Below, piece by piece: positions 1-10,014 of a stretch of 64,000 nt of DNA; position 1 is the stretch's first letter; every line of letters starts with the position of its first letter. The notes beneath the pieces are model-generated. The model saw nothing but the letters and a program-made list of their open reading frames with translations, did not search any database and was not told the origin of the DNA. Source of the stretch: Leptospira wolffii serovar Khorat str. Khorat-H2 (lineage in GTDB: Bacteria; Spirochaetota; Leptospiria; Leptospirales; Leptospiraceae); NCBI RefSeq assembly GCF_000306115.2, contig NZ_AKWX02000004.1, positions 62,001 to 126,000 on the forward strand. The letters run 5' to 3'. Position numbers and translations under genes: made by a program.

Positions 1-1051
1 AAACGTCCCCCTTCTGAATCATGCTTTTATAAAGTTCTAATTCCGTTTCGTTCATGATCCTAGTCCTTTGCAGGATCTTGCTGCGTATGGAAGGACGATA
101 ATTGATTTCTTTGACCAGATGCGCGTCCTCCACGTATTTTTTTACCGTGTCTCCAGGAATTACGAAAGGCGCCTTGTCTCTCAGATGAAGAGAAGGTCTT
201 GCAACCTCCAAAAGAGAAAGCAGATGGTAGGAACAATTCTCGTCTAAGAAATAATAGTCGAAACTCGCGGAGCCCAGTTCCCATAAGTGGCGTACCATTC
301 TTTCCACTTCCGGTTTTTCCAGGTTGAGTTCGTATTCCCAGAGATCCCTGCTTTCCACGTCGTTGTATTCTCCTATCTTGATGTAATAGGGGAATATGGA
401 AAAGGTTCCCGGATATCCGCCCAATAGTCCTAAGATGGAATACGTTATCGCGTTCGTAGAAGATGGATCCGCATTGGCCGCATAATTGACCGCGTATTCC
501 AGGATTTCCTTTCGGTCGGGATGGTCGGAATCCAGCTTTAACAAAGTATGTCCGAAGATGGAAGCCGGAGCGTTCATAAAATAAGAAGCGAATATGATCT
601 TGGCGGATTTGGGACGTAGAGCGGAAAACCAATTTTGAAAGCGGGTGCAATCCGCAGGAGCCAGGTCGGATTCCGAAATGGAGAGTTCCTTTTTCAACCA
701 TTCGGTTCTTTCCGGATATTTACATACCGGATGCATCCAATTCTTATCCTCCGGATTCGAAGGAGAACTAGGCGTAAGGATCCCTTCTAGGGTCGCCATT
801 AATTCTTCCTTTCGATTCTTCTTACCTTCGGGAGAAAGAAAGAAGCTGGGGGAATCCGCTTCGCTTTCCCAATTTCCGAGGGTAGATTTGGTATAATGAC
901 CTAAGAGATTCCAATACCTTTCCTCCCAGAGCTTTTTGGATTCCGCCTTCGCTTTATAATCGGCGAGAGCTTCCGGTTCGGAGCCTAGGATTTCATTATC
1001 GAAAAAAGGGAGAATGAGCAGAATAAAGAGCGGTAAGAATCTCGTTCTCAA
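1..1051 (-). CDS. Lnb-type (DUF4105) periplasmic protein, 3' end beyond the window
   Basis: The frame is open on the minus strand from a TTG at 1051 to the left edge, so the C-terminus is missing. A hydrophobic N-terminus (RTRFLPLFILLILPF) looks like a signal peptide. From about residue 165 the protein has the signature of the Lnb N-terminal periplasmic domain: ASIFGHTLLKLDSD, then ILEYAVNYAA, GLLGGYPGTFSIFPYYIK, YNDVESRDLWEYELNL and FLDENCSYHLLSLLE. The conserved His (FGHT) and Cys (NCSY) are both present. In Bacteroides this family contains a lipoprotein N-acyltransferase, with a Cys/His pair expected at the active site. Here the substrate is unknown; lipoprotein acylation is only an inference. 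The TTG start has no clear Shine-Dalgarno (SD) sequence, so a different start is possible. Confidence 0.8.
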   Translation of the reverse strand, partial: MRTRFLPLFILLILPFFDNEILGSEPEALADYKAKAESKKLWEERYWNLLGHYTKSTLGNWESEADSPSFFLSPEGKKNRKEELMATLEGILTPSSPSNPEDKNWMHPVCKYPERTEWLKKELSISESDLAPADCTRFQNWFSALRPKSAKIIFASYFMNAPASIFGHTLLKLDSDHPDRKEILEYAVNYAANADPSSTNAITYSILGLLGGYPGTFSIFPYYIKIGEYNDVESRDLWEYELNLEKPEVERMVRHLWELGSASFDYYFLDENCSYHLLSLLEVARPSLHLRDKAPFVIPGDTVKKYVEDAHLVKEINYRPSIRSKILQRTRIMNETELELYKSMIQKGDV

Positions 1052-1097
1052 ATGATTGCGGGGTGGTTCTTAAGAAAATTTCAAGGGGAGAATAAGA

Positions 1098-1123
1098 CCC
1101 TCCTTCCCTTTAGGGAAGAAGGG
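1098..1123 (-). terminator. Probable intrinsic terminator of the DUF3015 pair
   Basis: An 11-bp stem (1098-1108 with 1113-1123, one G-U pair) closes a 4-base loop. On the minus strand it follows the stop of the gene ending at 1153 and is followed by a T-rich stretch (TCTTATTCTC). It separates the DUF3015 genes from the Lnb-like gene. Confidence 0.55.
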
Positions 1124-1152
1124 TAAAGCCGACAATACTCGTCTAACTTCTA

Positions 1153-1629
1153 TTAGATTTTGCAGCTGGAAGCCAGAGCCGAGTTGGAAGCAACTTCGGA
1201 TCTCATTTTTTCCAGGAATGCGTCCGGACCGTTTTGGTCGAATAGGGAAGCGAACTTCTCTTTTCCGACTTTGCCGAAAGTAGCCGCGTCGGAGCAACCC
1301 ATGAGAGACGCGAAAGCCTCCATTTTTTCTCCGGATCCTTTAGCAAACTCCTGCTCCAGAGACTGGTAGTTCAGGTGAACGAAGATCTGTTGTTCCACTT
1401 CTTTTTGAGCGAAACCGCTAGTCTCGCAACCCAGGGTTCCGGTAGTGATACCGAAAAGTTGGTTGTAGACGGTCGCGTTTACGGTAACGGCCACGACTTG
1501 GTGGACCTTTTTGTTTTCGGAGATCACGATGGATCCGAGTCCGCAGCCGGCTGCTCCATACTTAGCCGAAACATAAGTAGGAATCGAGAACAGGGTGACG
1601 AATAGAGATAATGCGAATATTTTTTTCAT
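1153..1629 (-). CDS. DUF3015 family secreted protein (paralogue 2)
   Basis: A 158-residue protein with a clean signal peptide (MKKIFALSLFVTLFSIPTYVSA, cleavage expected after SA), so periplasmic or exported. The mature part begins KYGAAGCGLGSIV and contains FGITTGTLGCE, the two motifs of DUF3015 (small secreted proteins of Gram-negative bacteria with a GxAGCGLGS start). Four conserved cysteines (GCGLG, LGCE, MGCSD, SSCKI) probably form disulfides. Its function is unknown. It starts 11 bp after the stop of a second DUF3015 gene with the same layout, so the two are a tandem duplication in one transcription unit. The start has AAGGAGATACACA upstream, a good ribosome-binding site. Confidence 0.88.
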   Translation of the reverse strand: MKKIFALSLFVTLFSIPTYVSAKYGAAGCGLGSIVISENKKVHQVVAVTVNATVYNQLFGITTGTLGCETSGFAQKEVEQQIFVHLNYQSLEQEFAKGSGEKMEAFASLMGCSDAATFGKVGKEKFASLFDQNGPDAFLEKMRSEVASNSALASSCKI

Positions 1630-1640
1630 TGTGTATCTCC

Positions 1641-2132
1641 TTAGAATTTACAGCTGCGAGCTAAAGTCGCATCGTTCTTGATTCCGTCTTTTACCGCGCT
1701 TAAGAGCGAAGAAGGAGTCGTTTCTTCCCGGAAAAGATTTCCGTAATTGGATTTAGTCAACGCACCTAGTTGTGTCGTTCCCTCTGCGGAGCATCCCAGA
1801 AGACCGGAAAGAGCGTCTAATTTCTCTCCCTTGCCTTTAGCCATATCCTGCTCCAAAGAATCGAAGTTCAGAGATACGAAGACTTCTTGAGCCTTTTGGT
1901 TATGTACCAACCCGTCGGTAGTGCATCCGGAAGTTCCCGTGGTAATTCCGAAGGTTTGGATACCGGTTGCATTCAGAGTCAAAGCTAGAATTTGCAGACC
2001 TGCTTTGTTTTCCTTGATCAGTATGGACCCTAATCCGCAACCTGCGACACCGTAGTCGGCGGCAGAGACGGAAGTTCCCGCAGATAGGCCAATTAACGTA
2101 ACTAGCGAAATTGCTAGAAGTTGTTTTTTCAT
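1641..2132 (-). CDS. DUF3015 family secreted protein (paralogue 1)
   Basis: A 163-residue protein starting at the ATG at 2132. An in-frame ATG at 2189 would add 19 residues but lies inside the -35 element, whereas 2132 gives a proper signal peptide (MKKQLLAISLVTLIGLSAGTSVSA) and follows AGGAGAGG. The mature protein starts ADYGVAGCGLGSIL and has FGITTGTSGCT, as in DUF3015. The four cysteines match its downstream neighbour in position, and the two share most of their motif residues. Role unknown; likely periplasmic. It is the promoter-proximal gene of the pair, so both should be co-expressed. Confidence 0.88.
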   Translation of the reverse strand: MKKQLLAISLVTLIGLSAGTSVSAADYGVAGCGLGSILIKENKAGLQILALTLNATGIQTFGITTGTSGCTTDGLVHNQKAQEVFVSLNFDSLEQDMAKGKGEKLDALSGLLGCSAEGTTQLGALTKSNYGNLFREETTPSSLLSAVKDGIKNDATLARSCKF

Positions 2133-2158
2133 AGGCGAACCTCTCCTTTTGGTTGGAA

Positions 2159-2189
2159 AATATAAAATTCCAAAGGAGGCACATGTCAA
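2159..2189 (-). promoter_or_regulatory. Promoter for the DUF3015 pair
   Basis: On the minus strand a perfect -35 TTGACA (2189-2184) is followed after 17 bases by TTTATA (2166-2161), overlapping TATATT (2164-2159). This would start transcription about 20-25 bases before the ATG at 2132. It is one of the clearest sigma70-type promoters in the window and suggests strong expression. Confidence 0.65.
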
Positions 2190-2449
2190 CTAGAAATATG
2201 AGCGGGAAATGATGCGAAAAATTGCGATTTCGTAAATAATTGACCGACTCCTACCACTAAATAGGTAGTTTCTTTTAGCGGAATTCCTTGTAGAGATGAC
2301 GTGAAAATGGCGTCTTCTGTCGGATTTTATCGGATTAAGAAACGAGCGAAATTTTCATTCACGCGATCACGGTTAGAAGATCGAGGAGAGCGATATTGCT
2401 CCCTTTCTTAAAAAGGGATTCCGACGATTTATTTGCAAAGGTTTATGGA
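2190..2449. other. Divergent intergenic region with no gene seen
   Basis: Together with the promoter and leader above it, this makes 317 bases between the divergent starts at 2132 and 2450. It is AT-rich. An inverted repeat TACC(N9)GGTA-type motif occurs around 2256-2270 (CTACCactaaataGGTAG), a possible operator for either side. No RNA gene or conserved ORF was recognised. Confidence 0.35.
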
Positions 2450-3094
2450 ATGACCAAAGTGTTTTCGAAAATCATATTATGGATTCTTGCTTTTCTGATT
2501 CTTACATTATCGTCTTGCCGAAGCCTCGGAACGAATCGAATGTTTCGTCCGGGAGTGGAAATGAACGAGAATATCACCCAGCCTCAGCCCTTGGATCCTC
2601 CGGCCGATTTTACCAATTCGCATGTAAGTTTAAGAATGGGGAACCAGGTCAAATCCCAAACGGTAAGCTTCGAGGAGGATTTTTTTCGCGGAAAGGAAAC
2701 TACGAATCGCTTCAAGGCTCTGGTTAAAGAACTGAACGATTCCGGTTCCTTTAAGACCGTAATCTGGGAAGAATCGATTCCTTACGGAGGGATGCAATCG
2801 AATGTGATTTACGGAGACTTGGAGTTGGCGGAAATTCGAGCCACGAATCATGCCATTAAGCTTCCTTTCATACTACTCGCAATTGTCGGATATTTTCTTT
2901 TTCCGACTACCGTGGAGATCAATTCCACGGCGATTCTAACTCTACGTTATCCGGACGCCAAAAAGCCTCCTCTGGAAATCAGATCCATAGTATCCGGGAC
3001 TTCCTACGAATATTTCGGGGAAGAGCAGTATCGAAAGCTGTTTAACGATATTAAACTAAAACACGTGGAAAATCTGACTGCCAGTCTGCGTTAA
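2450..3094 (+). CDS. Hypothetical lipoprotein
   Basis: A 214-residue protein read from the ATG at 2450. An upstream in-frame TTG at 2396 would place an odd 18-residue extension before the signal peptide and is less likely. The N-terminus is a lipoprotein signal with Leptospira-like lipobox LSSC (Cys23). A hydrophobic stretch (AIKLPFILLAIVGYFLFP, about residues 138-155) may be a membrane segment or buried hairpin. The C-terminal part (STAILTLRYPDAKKPP) looks like beta strands. The family is not recognised. It stands alone, divergent from the DUF3015 genes. Confidence 0.75.
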   Translation: MTKVFSKIILWILAFLILTLSSCRSLGTNRMFRPGVEMNENITQPQPLDPPADFTNSHVSLRMGNQVKSQTVSFEEDFFRGKETTNRFKALVKELNDSGSFKTVIWEESIPYGGMQSNVIYGDLELAEIRATNHAIKLPFILLAIVGYFLFPTTVEINSTAILTLRYPDAKKPPLEIRSIVSGTSYEYFGEEQYRKLFNDIKLKHVENLTASLR

Positions 3095-3297
3095 AGGAAA
3101 GAGCGCATATCCCAAGTGAGGGAGGGGAGAAAGTTACAAATCCGTCTTTTCTTGTCCGGTTTTTTTCTTTTTCCAACCCGAAAAAAAAGATTTGGTTCCC
3201 AAAAAAATGGCCGGATCAGGAGATTTCGAGAATATATCCAAAAAAGAATGGACTTCGGTACGCTCGCACGTATCTAAGAATTTTTTAAAGGAGACTT

Positions 3298-4254
3298 GTG
3301 AAATTGAAACGTTTAACGTCATTTCTCGTGGTAGTCGGTTTAATTGCAGCCCTCGGCTCAAATTGTTCCTCTACCCCTGATTACCGCGGACTAAATAACT
3401 CTGCGAAATATCTATTAGCTGAAGCGGAAGCTCTTCAGAAGGAAGGAAAAGGAGAGGAGGCCGCTAAATTAGTGGCAACCGTTCTGCAACTGCACCCTAC
3501 TGACACGAAAGCACTTGCTATCTACAATGCCCTCTCCCCGGAACAAAAAGAAGCTGTCGAAGCTCACGGATTACTTGGATTCAATAAATCCAATCGTGCG
3601 AAAGTGGAAGCTTCTACCGGAGAAAAAATCGCTTGGTACATTCCGGATCGTATTTTCGACATCATCGATCAGGTTTCCGTTGACCTAAACGTCGGACCTC
3701 AGATCGGTGGGGGAGTTTGGGTAACTCGCGCGGTTCAGGCGGTTATTTATACCGGAACCGTGGGAGGACTCGGCTGGTTCCAAAAGAAAAATATCGGTAT
3801 GAAATCCGAAGCAAGCTTTGATCTAGCAATAGGTCCGATCGGAGCGACTGCGGTTGCAGGAGCAAGAATCGGGACCGGCGGTTTGGATTATACCACCAGA
3901 GCTCTTTGGTTCCATACTCCTTCTCATAACCTGTACCAAGAATACAGAGATTATTGGGGAGTCGGTGCGAAAGTCGGATTTGTATTTGTCGGAGCCGAAG
4001 TAGAATACCATCCCGTGGAAATCGTAGACTTCCTCGCAGGTTTGGTTCTTTACGATCCAATGAACGACGACTATGCAACTACTCGTAGATTGATCTATAC
4101 CGATCTTCAAAAGCAAAACCTGAAGACATTCACCGAAACTCTGAAAGATTTCGACGAAGTTTCTTTGGCGGAATATAAGAAACAATATCCTACTCTAAGC
4201 GAAGCTCCTGCAGCACCCGCTGCGACTCCCGCTAAAGGAAAAGGAAAGAAATAA
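3298..4254 (+). CDS. Hypothetical lipoprotein with TPR-like N-terminus
   Basis: A 318-residue protein starting at a GTG preceded by AAAGGAGACTT. The signal peptide ends in lipobox LGSNC (Cys23). Residues about 32-80 (AKYLLAEAEALQKEGKGEEAAKLVATVL...) resemble a TPR-like helical pair. The middle is rich in Gly and alternating hydrophobic residues (GPIGATAVAGARIGTGG, GAKVGFVFVGAEVEYHP), suggesting beta structure, and the C-terminus is a Pro/Ala/Lys tail (PAAPAATPAKGKGKK). It is probably envelope-anchored. The function is unknown and I do not recognise the family outside Leptospira. A strong terminator follows directly. Confidence 0.85.
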   Translation: MKLKRLTSFLVVVGLIAALGSNCSSTPDYRGLNNSAKYLLAEAEALQKEGKGEEAAKLVATVLQLHPTDTKALAIYNALSPEQKEAVEAHGLLGFNKSNRAKVEASTGEKIAWYIPDRIFDIIDQVSVDLNVGPQIGGGVWVTRAVQAVIYTGTVGGLGWFQKKNIGMKSEASFDLAIGPIGATAVAGARIGTGGLDYTTRALWFHTPSHNLYQEYRDYWGVGAKVGFVFVGAEVEYHPVEIVDFLAGLVLYDPMNDDYATTRRLIYTDLQKQNLKTFTETLKDFDEVSLAEYKKQYPTLSEAPAAPAATPAKGKGKK

Positions 4255-4281
4255 GAATTTAGCCCTTGGCTAATTTCTTGA

Positions 4282-4318
4282 GGGCTTTAAGGTGGTTTAT
4301 CCCCTTAAAGCCTTTTTT
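4282..4318 (+). terminator. Strong intrinsic terminator
   Basis: A perfect 10-bp stem, GGCTTTAAGG (4283-4292) with CCTTAAAGCC (4303-4312), is followed by TTTTTT. It ends transcription of the lipoprotein gene stopping at 4254. Confidence 0.9.
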
Positions 4319-4334
4319 ATTTCCGGCAAATTAA

Positions 4335-5048
4335 ATGTTAAGATCCAAATTATTCTTTCTTTTAACGATTACTCAGCTCTTCCAAGCCTGTTTGTTTTCA
4401 TATACCAGCGGTGGAAAATTTCCGGAGCCCTTGTCTAAGGATTCTCCTAAAGAACGGCTCATATTTTTGATCCGAGGAAAAGCCTGTGTTCAGATCTGCG
4501 GCGAAAAAGATAAGTCCGAAATCTGTCAGCCCGGACCGGAAACTTGCAAAACCTGGGCGCCGGGATGGTACCCGGTGGAATTCGCAAGAGACGAGAAATA
4601 TTTCGATTTCTCAGAATTCTATCCTAGGAAGAAAAAGAAAGCCATCATGAATTTTCCGACGAATCTATTGCGTAAATATGATGTCGGATCCGAGGAGCCT
4701 TTCGAGTATAAACCCGTGGAATCCATTCCTCAGCTTTCTCAGGAGTATCCTAAGGGAGTCTTTAAGAATGTGATAATGATAAGACTATTGGAATTCGAAA
4801 AGACTTCGGATTGGCCTAGCTATCTTCCTTATTTCAGTCTACTTATCGTCCCCGGTTATGTAGAGGAAACTTTCAAGATAGAGGTCTCTCGTTATGATCC
4901 CCAAGGAAAAGAAACCAAAATGACGGATCATTCTCCTCCTAAGCTCAAGCATTGGTTCGGATGGATTTTCACTCTTTGGGGGCCGATGTTCTCTTCCAAC
5001 GAAAAACATCTATTGTATAGAACCGTGGATACTCTTCCGGGGCGTTAG
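4335..5048 (+). CDS. Hypothetical lipoprotein
   Basis: A 237-residue protein with a lipoprotein signal ending LFQAC (Cys19). After it come four closely spaced cysteines (KACVQICGEKD, EICQPGPETC, residues about 50-74) that could form two disulfides. The rest is mixed, with one hydrophobic stretch (SYLPYFSLLIVPGYV, about 157-171). The family is not recognised. It converges on the TPR gene, with only two bases between the two stop codons, and lies 15 bases after the upstream terminator, so its promoter is either weak or placed inside the upstream gene. Confidence 0.75.
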   Translation: MLRSKLFFLLTITQLFQACLFSYTSGGKFPEPLSKDSPKERLIFLIRGKACVQICGEKDKSEICQPGPETCKTWAPGWYPVEFARDEKYFDFSEFYPRKKKKAIMNFPTNLLRKYDVGSEEPFEYKPVESIPQLSQEYPKGVFKNVIMIRLLEFEKTSDWPSYLPYFSLLIVPGYVEETFKIEVSRYDPQGKETKMTDHSPPKLKHWFGWIFTLWGPMFSSNEKHLLYRTVDTLPGR

Positions 5049-5050
5049 GA

Positions 5051-6220
5051 TCAGTAAGACCGAATATTCTCCAAATAATAATCGAAACTGGGATCCAATA
5101 CGAATGGGCCGGCGAACCGAGAGAGATCTCTTTCGAGTTCCTGGCCTTTCTGGTTTTTATAAGCTTCCTTCCATTCGTGGGAGATTGCGTCCGCATTTTC
5201 TTCCGTTTCGGATTCGGAAATCGCTTTTAGAGCGAATGCTAGTACTTCCCAATTAAAGGAAGAATGTTTGAGGAGAGCGTCCCATTCTTCTATTCCGAGC
5301 GTCTTTCTCTTTTGTATGATTTCCTCCAAGAGTTCGGTCGCCTGTATTCCCGAATCGGAACCGTTCTGGATGTAGGATCTGCGCAGAGGTAAAAGATAAT
5401 CCTTATCCGGAAAGGGAGTCTTTTTTAGCGCGAGTAAAAGAGCTCTTCTTGCTAAAGCCGCAGATTCCGGAAATCTTCTTTGGTCCAAATATTCCATACT
5501 TAGAATATGATAGTAGATAGGTTCGTCTCGAAAGATGGTCGCCCTTTGTATGAGTCCTTCTTCGTAAAGGCTTCCGCCTTTGGCTTTGTAGGAAAGGATA
5601 CATAGGCGGTGTAGATTTCTGTTTCTGGGAAAATAGGGGAGGAATCTTTTGCATCTTTCCAAGGACTCGTCGATCTTTCCGGATTTTTGCATCTCGGAGA
5701 TTTCTTCCAATAAAGCCCGTTCTTCCGCTAGATAAGGATTGTCGGATTCCAATTCTCTCAATGCCGCACGGTAGTATTCTAAATTACCGACACGTGAAGA
5801 CCAGAGCATGGCCCTGTATCGTAGGTTTCTGTCGGAAGGATCCTTGGCGAGAACGACTCTTGCCGTCTCGAGAGCCTTGTCCGGAAAGCGGAGAGAGTCG
5901 TAGAGGTCGGTCATCTCCCTAAGAAGTTTGGGTTGGTCCGGCTCTAGACGAACGCTTGTTTCGAAGCTTTTGAGAGCTTCGAGTTCTTCTCCCTTACCTA
6001 ACTGGGCTCTTCCCAGAATCCAGTAGTAACGGTAGTCCCGACGCTCTCCGGTTTCATCCGCGATTTGTAACTTTTCTAAAGCTTGCTGGTATCTACCTCT
6101 TGCGGCCTCTTCGGCGGCCTGCTGGATTAGCTCTTCCCAAGAAAAGGTTGAACTCAAGGCCAGGACGGATTTTATAGTGCAAATAACTAAAAAGAACCAA
6201 ACGGAAAGTGTGAGTCGCAT
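5051..6220 (-). CDS. Exported TPR-repeat protein
   Basis: A 389-residue protein with a signal peptide (MRLTLSVWFFLVICTIKSVLA). Several tetratricopeptide-type repeats follow: AAEEAARGRYQQALEKLQIA, WILGRAQLGKGEELEALKSF, MTDLYDSLRFPDKALETARV, and later EYLDQRRFPESAALARRA. TPRs make helical scaffolds for protein contacts, so this is likely a periplasmic assembly or adaptor factor, but no partner is evident. It stands alone on the minus strand, convergent with a lipoprotein gene and divergent from hppA. Confidence 0.8.
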   Translation of the reverse strand: MRLTLSVWFFLVICTIKSVLALSSTFSWEELIQQAAEEAARGRYQQALEKLQIADETGERRDYRYYWILGRAQLGKGEELEALKSFETSVRLEPDQPKLLREMTDLYDSLRFPDKALETARVVLAKDPSDRNLRYRAMLWSSRVGNLEYYRAALRELESDNPYLAEERALLEEISEMQKSGKIDESLERCKRFLPYFPRNRNLHRLCILSYKAKGGSLYEEGLIQRATIFRDEPIYYHILSMEYLDQRRFPESAALARRALLLALKKTPFPDKDYLLPLRRSYIQNGSDSGIQATELLEEIIQKRKTLGIEEWDALLKHSSFNWEVLAFALKAISESETEENADAISHEWKEAYKNQKGQELERDLSRFAGPFVLDPSFDYYLENIRSY

Positions 6221-6298
6221 TACAAGAGCCTTCCTTTTAAATCGGGCTTTTGGAACTCGGACCGGTCTCTGGAGACAGATCCGGAATACTCCGCGGCT

Positions 6299-6327
6299 TT
6301 GACGAACACAGGTCCCATCTTTTTAAA
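6299..6327 (+). promoter_or_regulatory. Putative hppA promoter
   Basis: TTGACG (6299-6304) and TTTAAA (6322-6327) are separated by 17 bases, about 40 bases before the hppA ATG. A ribosome-binding site AGAGG lies close to the start. Confidence 0.45.
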
Positions 6328-6366
6328 CCATCGGAAATTTTATAAAAAAACAAGAGGTTTCCCTGA

Positions 6367-8481
<2,115 letters not shown>

Positions 8482-8505
8482 GATTTTAGAGAATTCTAAA
8501 AGAAG

Positions 8506-8530
8506 AAAAAGGCCCGAAAGGGCCTTTTTT
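8506..8530. terminator. Bidirectional terminator between hppA and the nnr gene
   Basis: GGCCC (8511-8515), loop GAAA, GGGCC (8520-8524), flanked by an A-run on the left and a T-run on the right. It therefore works for hppA on plus and for the convergent gene ending at 8553 on minus. Confidence 0.88.
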
Positions 8531-8552
8531 TATGTCTTCGATCGGAATATTC

Positions 8553-10004
8553 TTAAACTTCCACCAAATCCCGGATCTTCTTTCTCATTCTTCCCGCAGT
8601 GGGGTATCCTTTGCAGGCCCTTGCGCAATAAAGTAGCACGCTTTGGGAAAGGCGAACCGCTTCGGTCATTTCTTCTCCTCTGGAAAGAAAGAATGCCAAG
8701 ATTCCTACAAGCAGATCTCCAGTACCCATGACGGCGAGCTTGGGCTCGCGAAAGTCCCAGAAATAGGATTTACCTTCCGGGGTGAATAAAACCGAAACGG
8801 AACCTTTCAATAAAAGATAGCATTGTTTGTTTTTGGACCAGGCACTTGCGTCTTCCAAAGAGCCGTAAATACTAGGATAATCCTTTCCTTGGAGGGAAGA
8901 CCATTCTCCCAGATGAGGAGTGAGAATCGTATTGGGACCCAGAGTTTCGGAAGAATAGGCCGTGATCGCACCCGCATCCAAAATGATTTTTGCATTCTTA
9001 GGGAAAGCCAATTTGGGCGCATCCGTAGAAGAAAGACCCGGTCCGAGAGCGATGACTCTTGCCTTCTTAGCAAAGGATCCGGATAAAGGATCTTTTCCGG
9101 ATTCCACGGGACCTACCATAAAGGAAGGATCTCTTTTAAGTATCCTTTGCAATGTATGAGGAGAAGGACTCATTATTTGGGAGATCCCTCCTCCTAATTC
9201 CTGGAAAGCGAGTGCGGAAGAAAGAATCGCCCCCGACATTCCCTCGGATCCTCCTAAAAATACCGCGGAGCCGTTCTTGTATTTGTGTGAATCTCTTTCC
9301 CGGACCAGTCGTCCTCTCAATTCCTCTTCGGAAGATTTACGGAATACGAATTTGGAAGTGGGGAATTCCTCCCTCAGAAATCCGATCGGATGGAAGGTCT
9401 TATTTTCCTCTTCCAAAGGATAAAATAGATTCTTCAGTTTGGGAGAGCCTATTTCCGCAAGGCCGTCTACGGGAAAGGGAAGCGTGGATTCCGGATTAAA
9501 TCCCGAAACCGCATCTATACTCAGAACGAAACAAAGGTCTCGGAGTCTTTCTTTCGCGTCCGATATCTCCCGGACGACTGCAGCGATTTCTCCTTCGAGA
9601 GATCCTTGGAAACCGGTTCCTAGGAGCGCATCGATTAGGATATCTCCTTCCTTTACGAATCCGGATCGGAAATCGGCGAGTCTACGGTTGGGAATCCTTA
9701 AGGACTCGGTTAGTTTTTTATAATATAACGTTTCTTCGGAAAGATTTCCCGCCTTGGAGAAGATCTCTACTTTGCATCCTTCCGCTTTTAGAAATTGGGC
9801 GAGGGCGTATCCATCTCCCCCGTTATTTCCGGATCCGCATAATACGAGAATTCTTTCCGATTTAAGTAGACGCTTTTCCCATCCTTTGAATACGGATAAC
9901 GCCGCAAATCCCATGAGCGTAATTCCGGAGATTCCTCTTTCCTGGATCGTGATTCGATCCAATTCCCGACTCTCGGAGTCGTTAAAGAGGGCGCTAACAT
10001 TCAT
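8553..10004 (-). CDS. nnr: Bifunctional NAD(P)H-hydrate epimerase / ADP-dependent dehydratase
   Basis: A 483-residue fusion that repairs hydrated NADH and NADPH. The N-terminal half (about 1-215) is a YjeF_N epimerase, with LVLCGSGNNGGDGYALAQFL and a DALLGTGFQG loop. The C-terminal half (about 230-480) is the ribokinase-fold dehydratase, with LGPGLSS, ILDAGAITA, TPHLGEW and the VMGTGDLLVGIL anion-hole motif. The enzyme is cytoplasmic. It lies 10 bases downstream of a lipoprotein gene on the same strand, so the two are probably co-transcribed, without an obvious functional tie. Confidence 0.95.
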   Translation of the reverse strand: MNVSALFNDSESRELDRITIQERGISGITLMGFAALSVFKGWEKRLLKSERILVLCGSGNNGGDGYALAQFLKAEGCKVEIFSKAGNLSEETLYYKKLTESLRIPNRRLADFRSGFVKEGDILIDALLGTGFQGSLEGEIAAVVREISDAKERLRDLCFVLSIDAVSGFNPESTLPFPVDGLAEIGSPKLKNLFYPLEEENKTFHPIGFLREEFPTSKFVFRKSSEEELRGRLVRERDSHKYKNGSAVFLGGSEGMSGAILSSALAFQELGGGISQIMSPSPHTLQRILKRDPSFMVGPVESGKDPLSGSFAKKARVIALGPGLSSTDAPKLAFPKNAKIILDAGAITAYSSETLGPNTILTPHLGEWSSLQGKDYPSIYGSLEDASAWSKNKQCYLLLKGSVSVLFTPEGKSYFWDFREPKLAVMGTGDLLVGILAFFLSRGEEMTEAVRLSQSVLLYCARACKGYPTAGRMRKKIRDLVEV

Positions 10005-10014
10005 TAGAATGTGC

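Noticed and set aside
60..701. Minus-strand ORF of 213 residues
   Set aside because: It is an out-of-frame shadow; the true minus-strand frame is the Lnb-type gene.
2396..2449. TTG start of the lipoprotein at 2450
   Set aside because: The added 18 residues would precede a normal lipoprotein signal.
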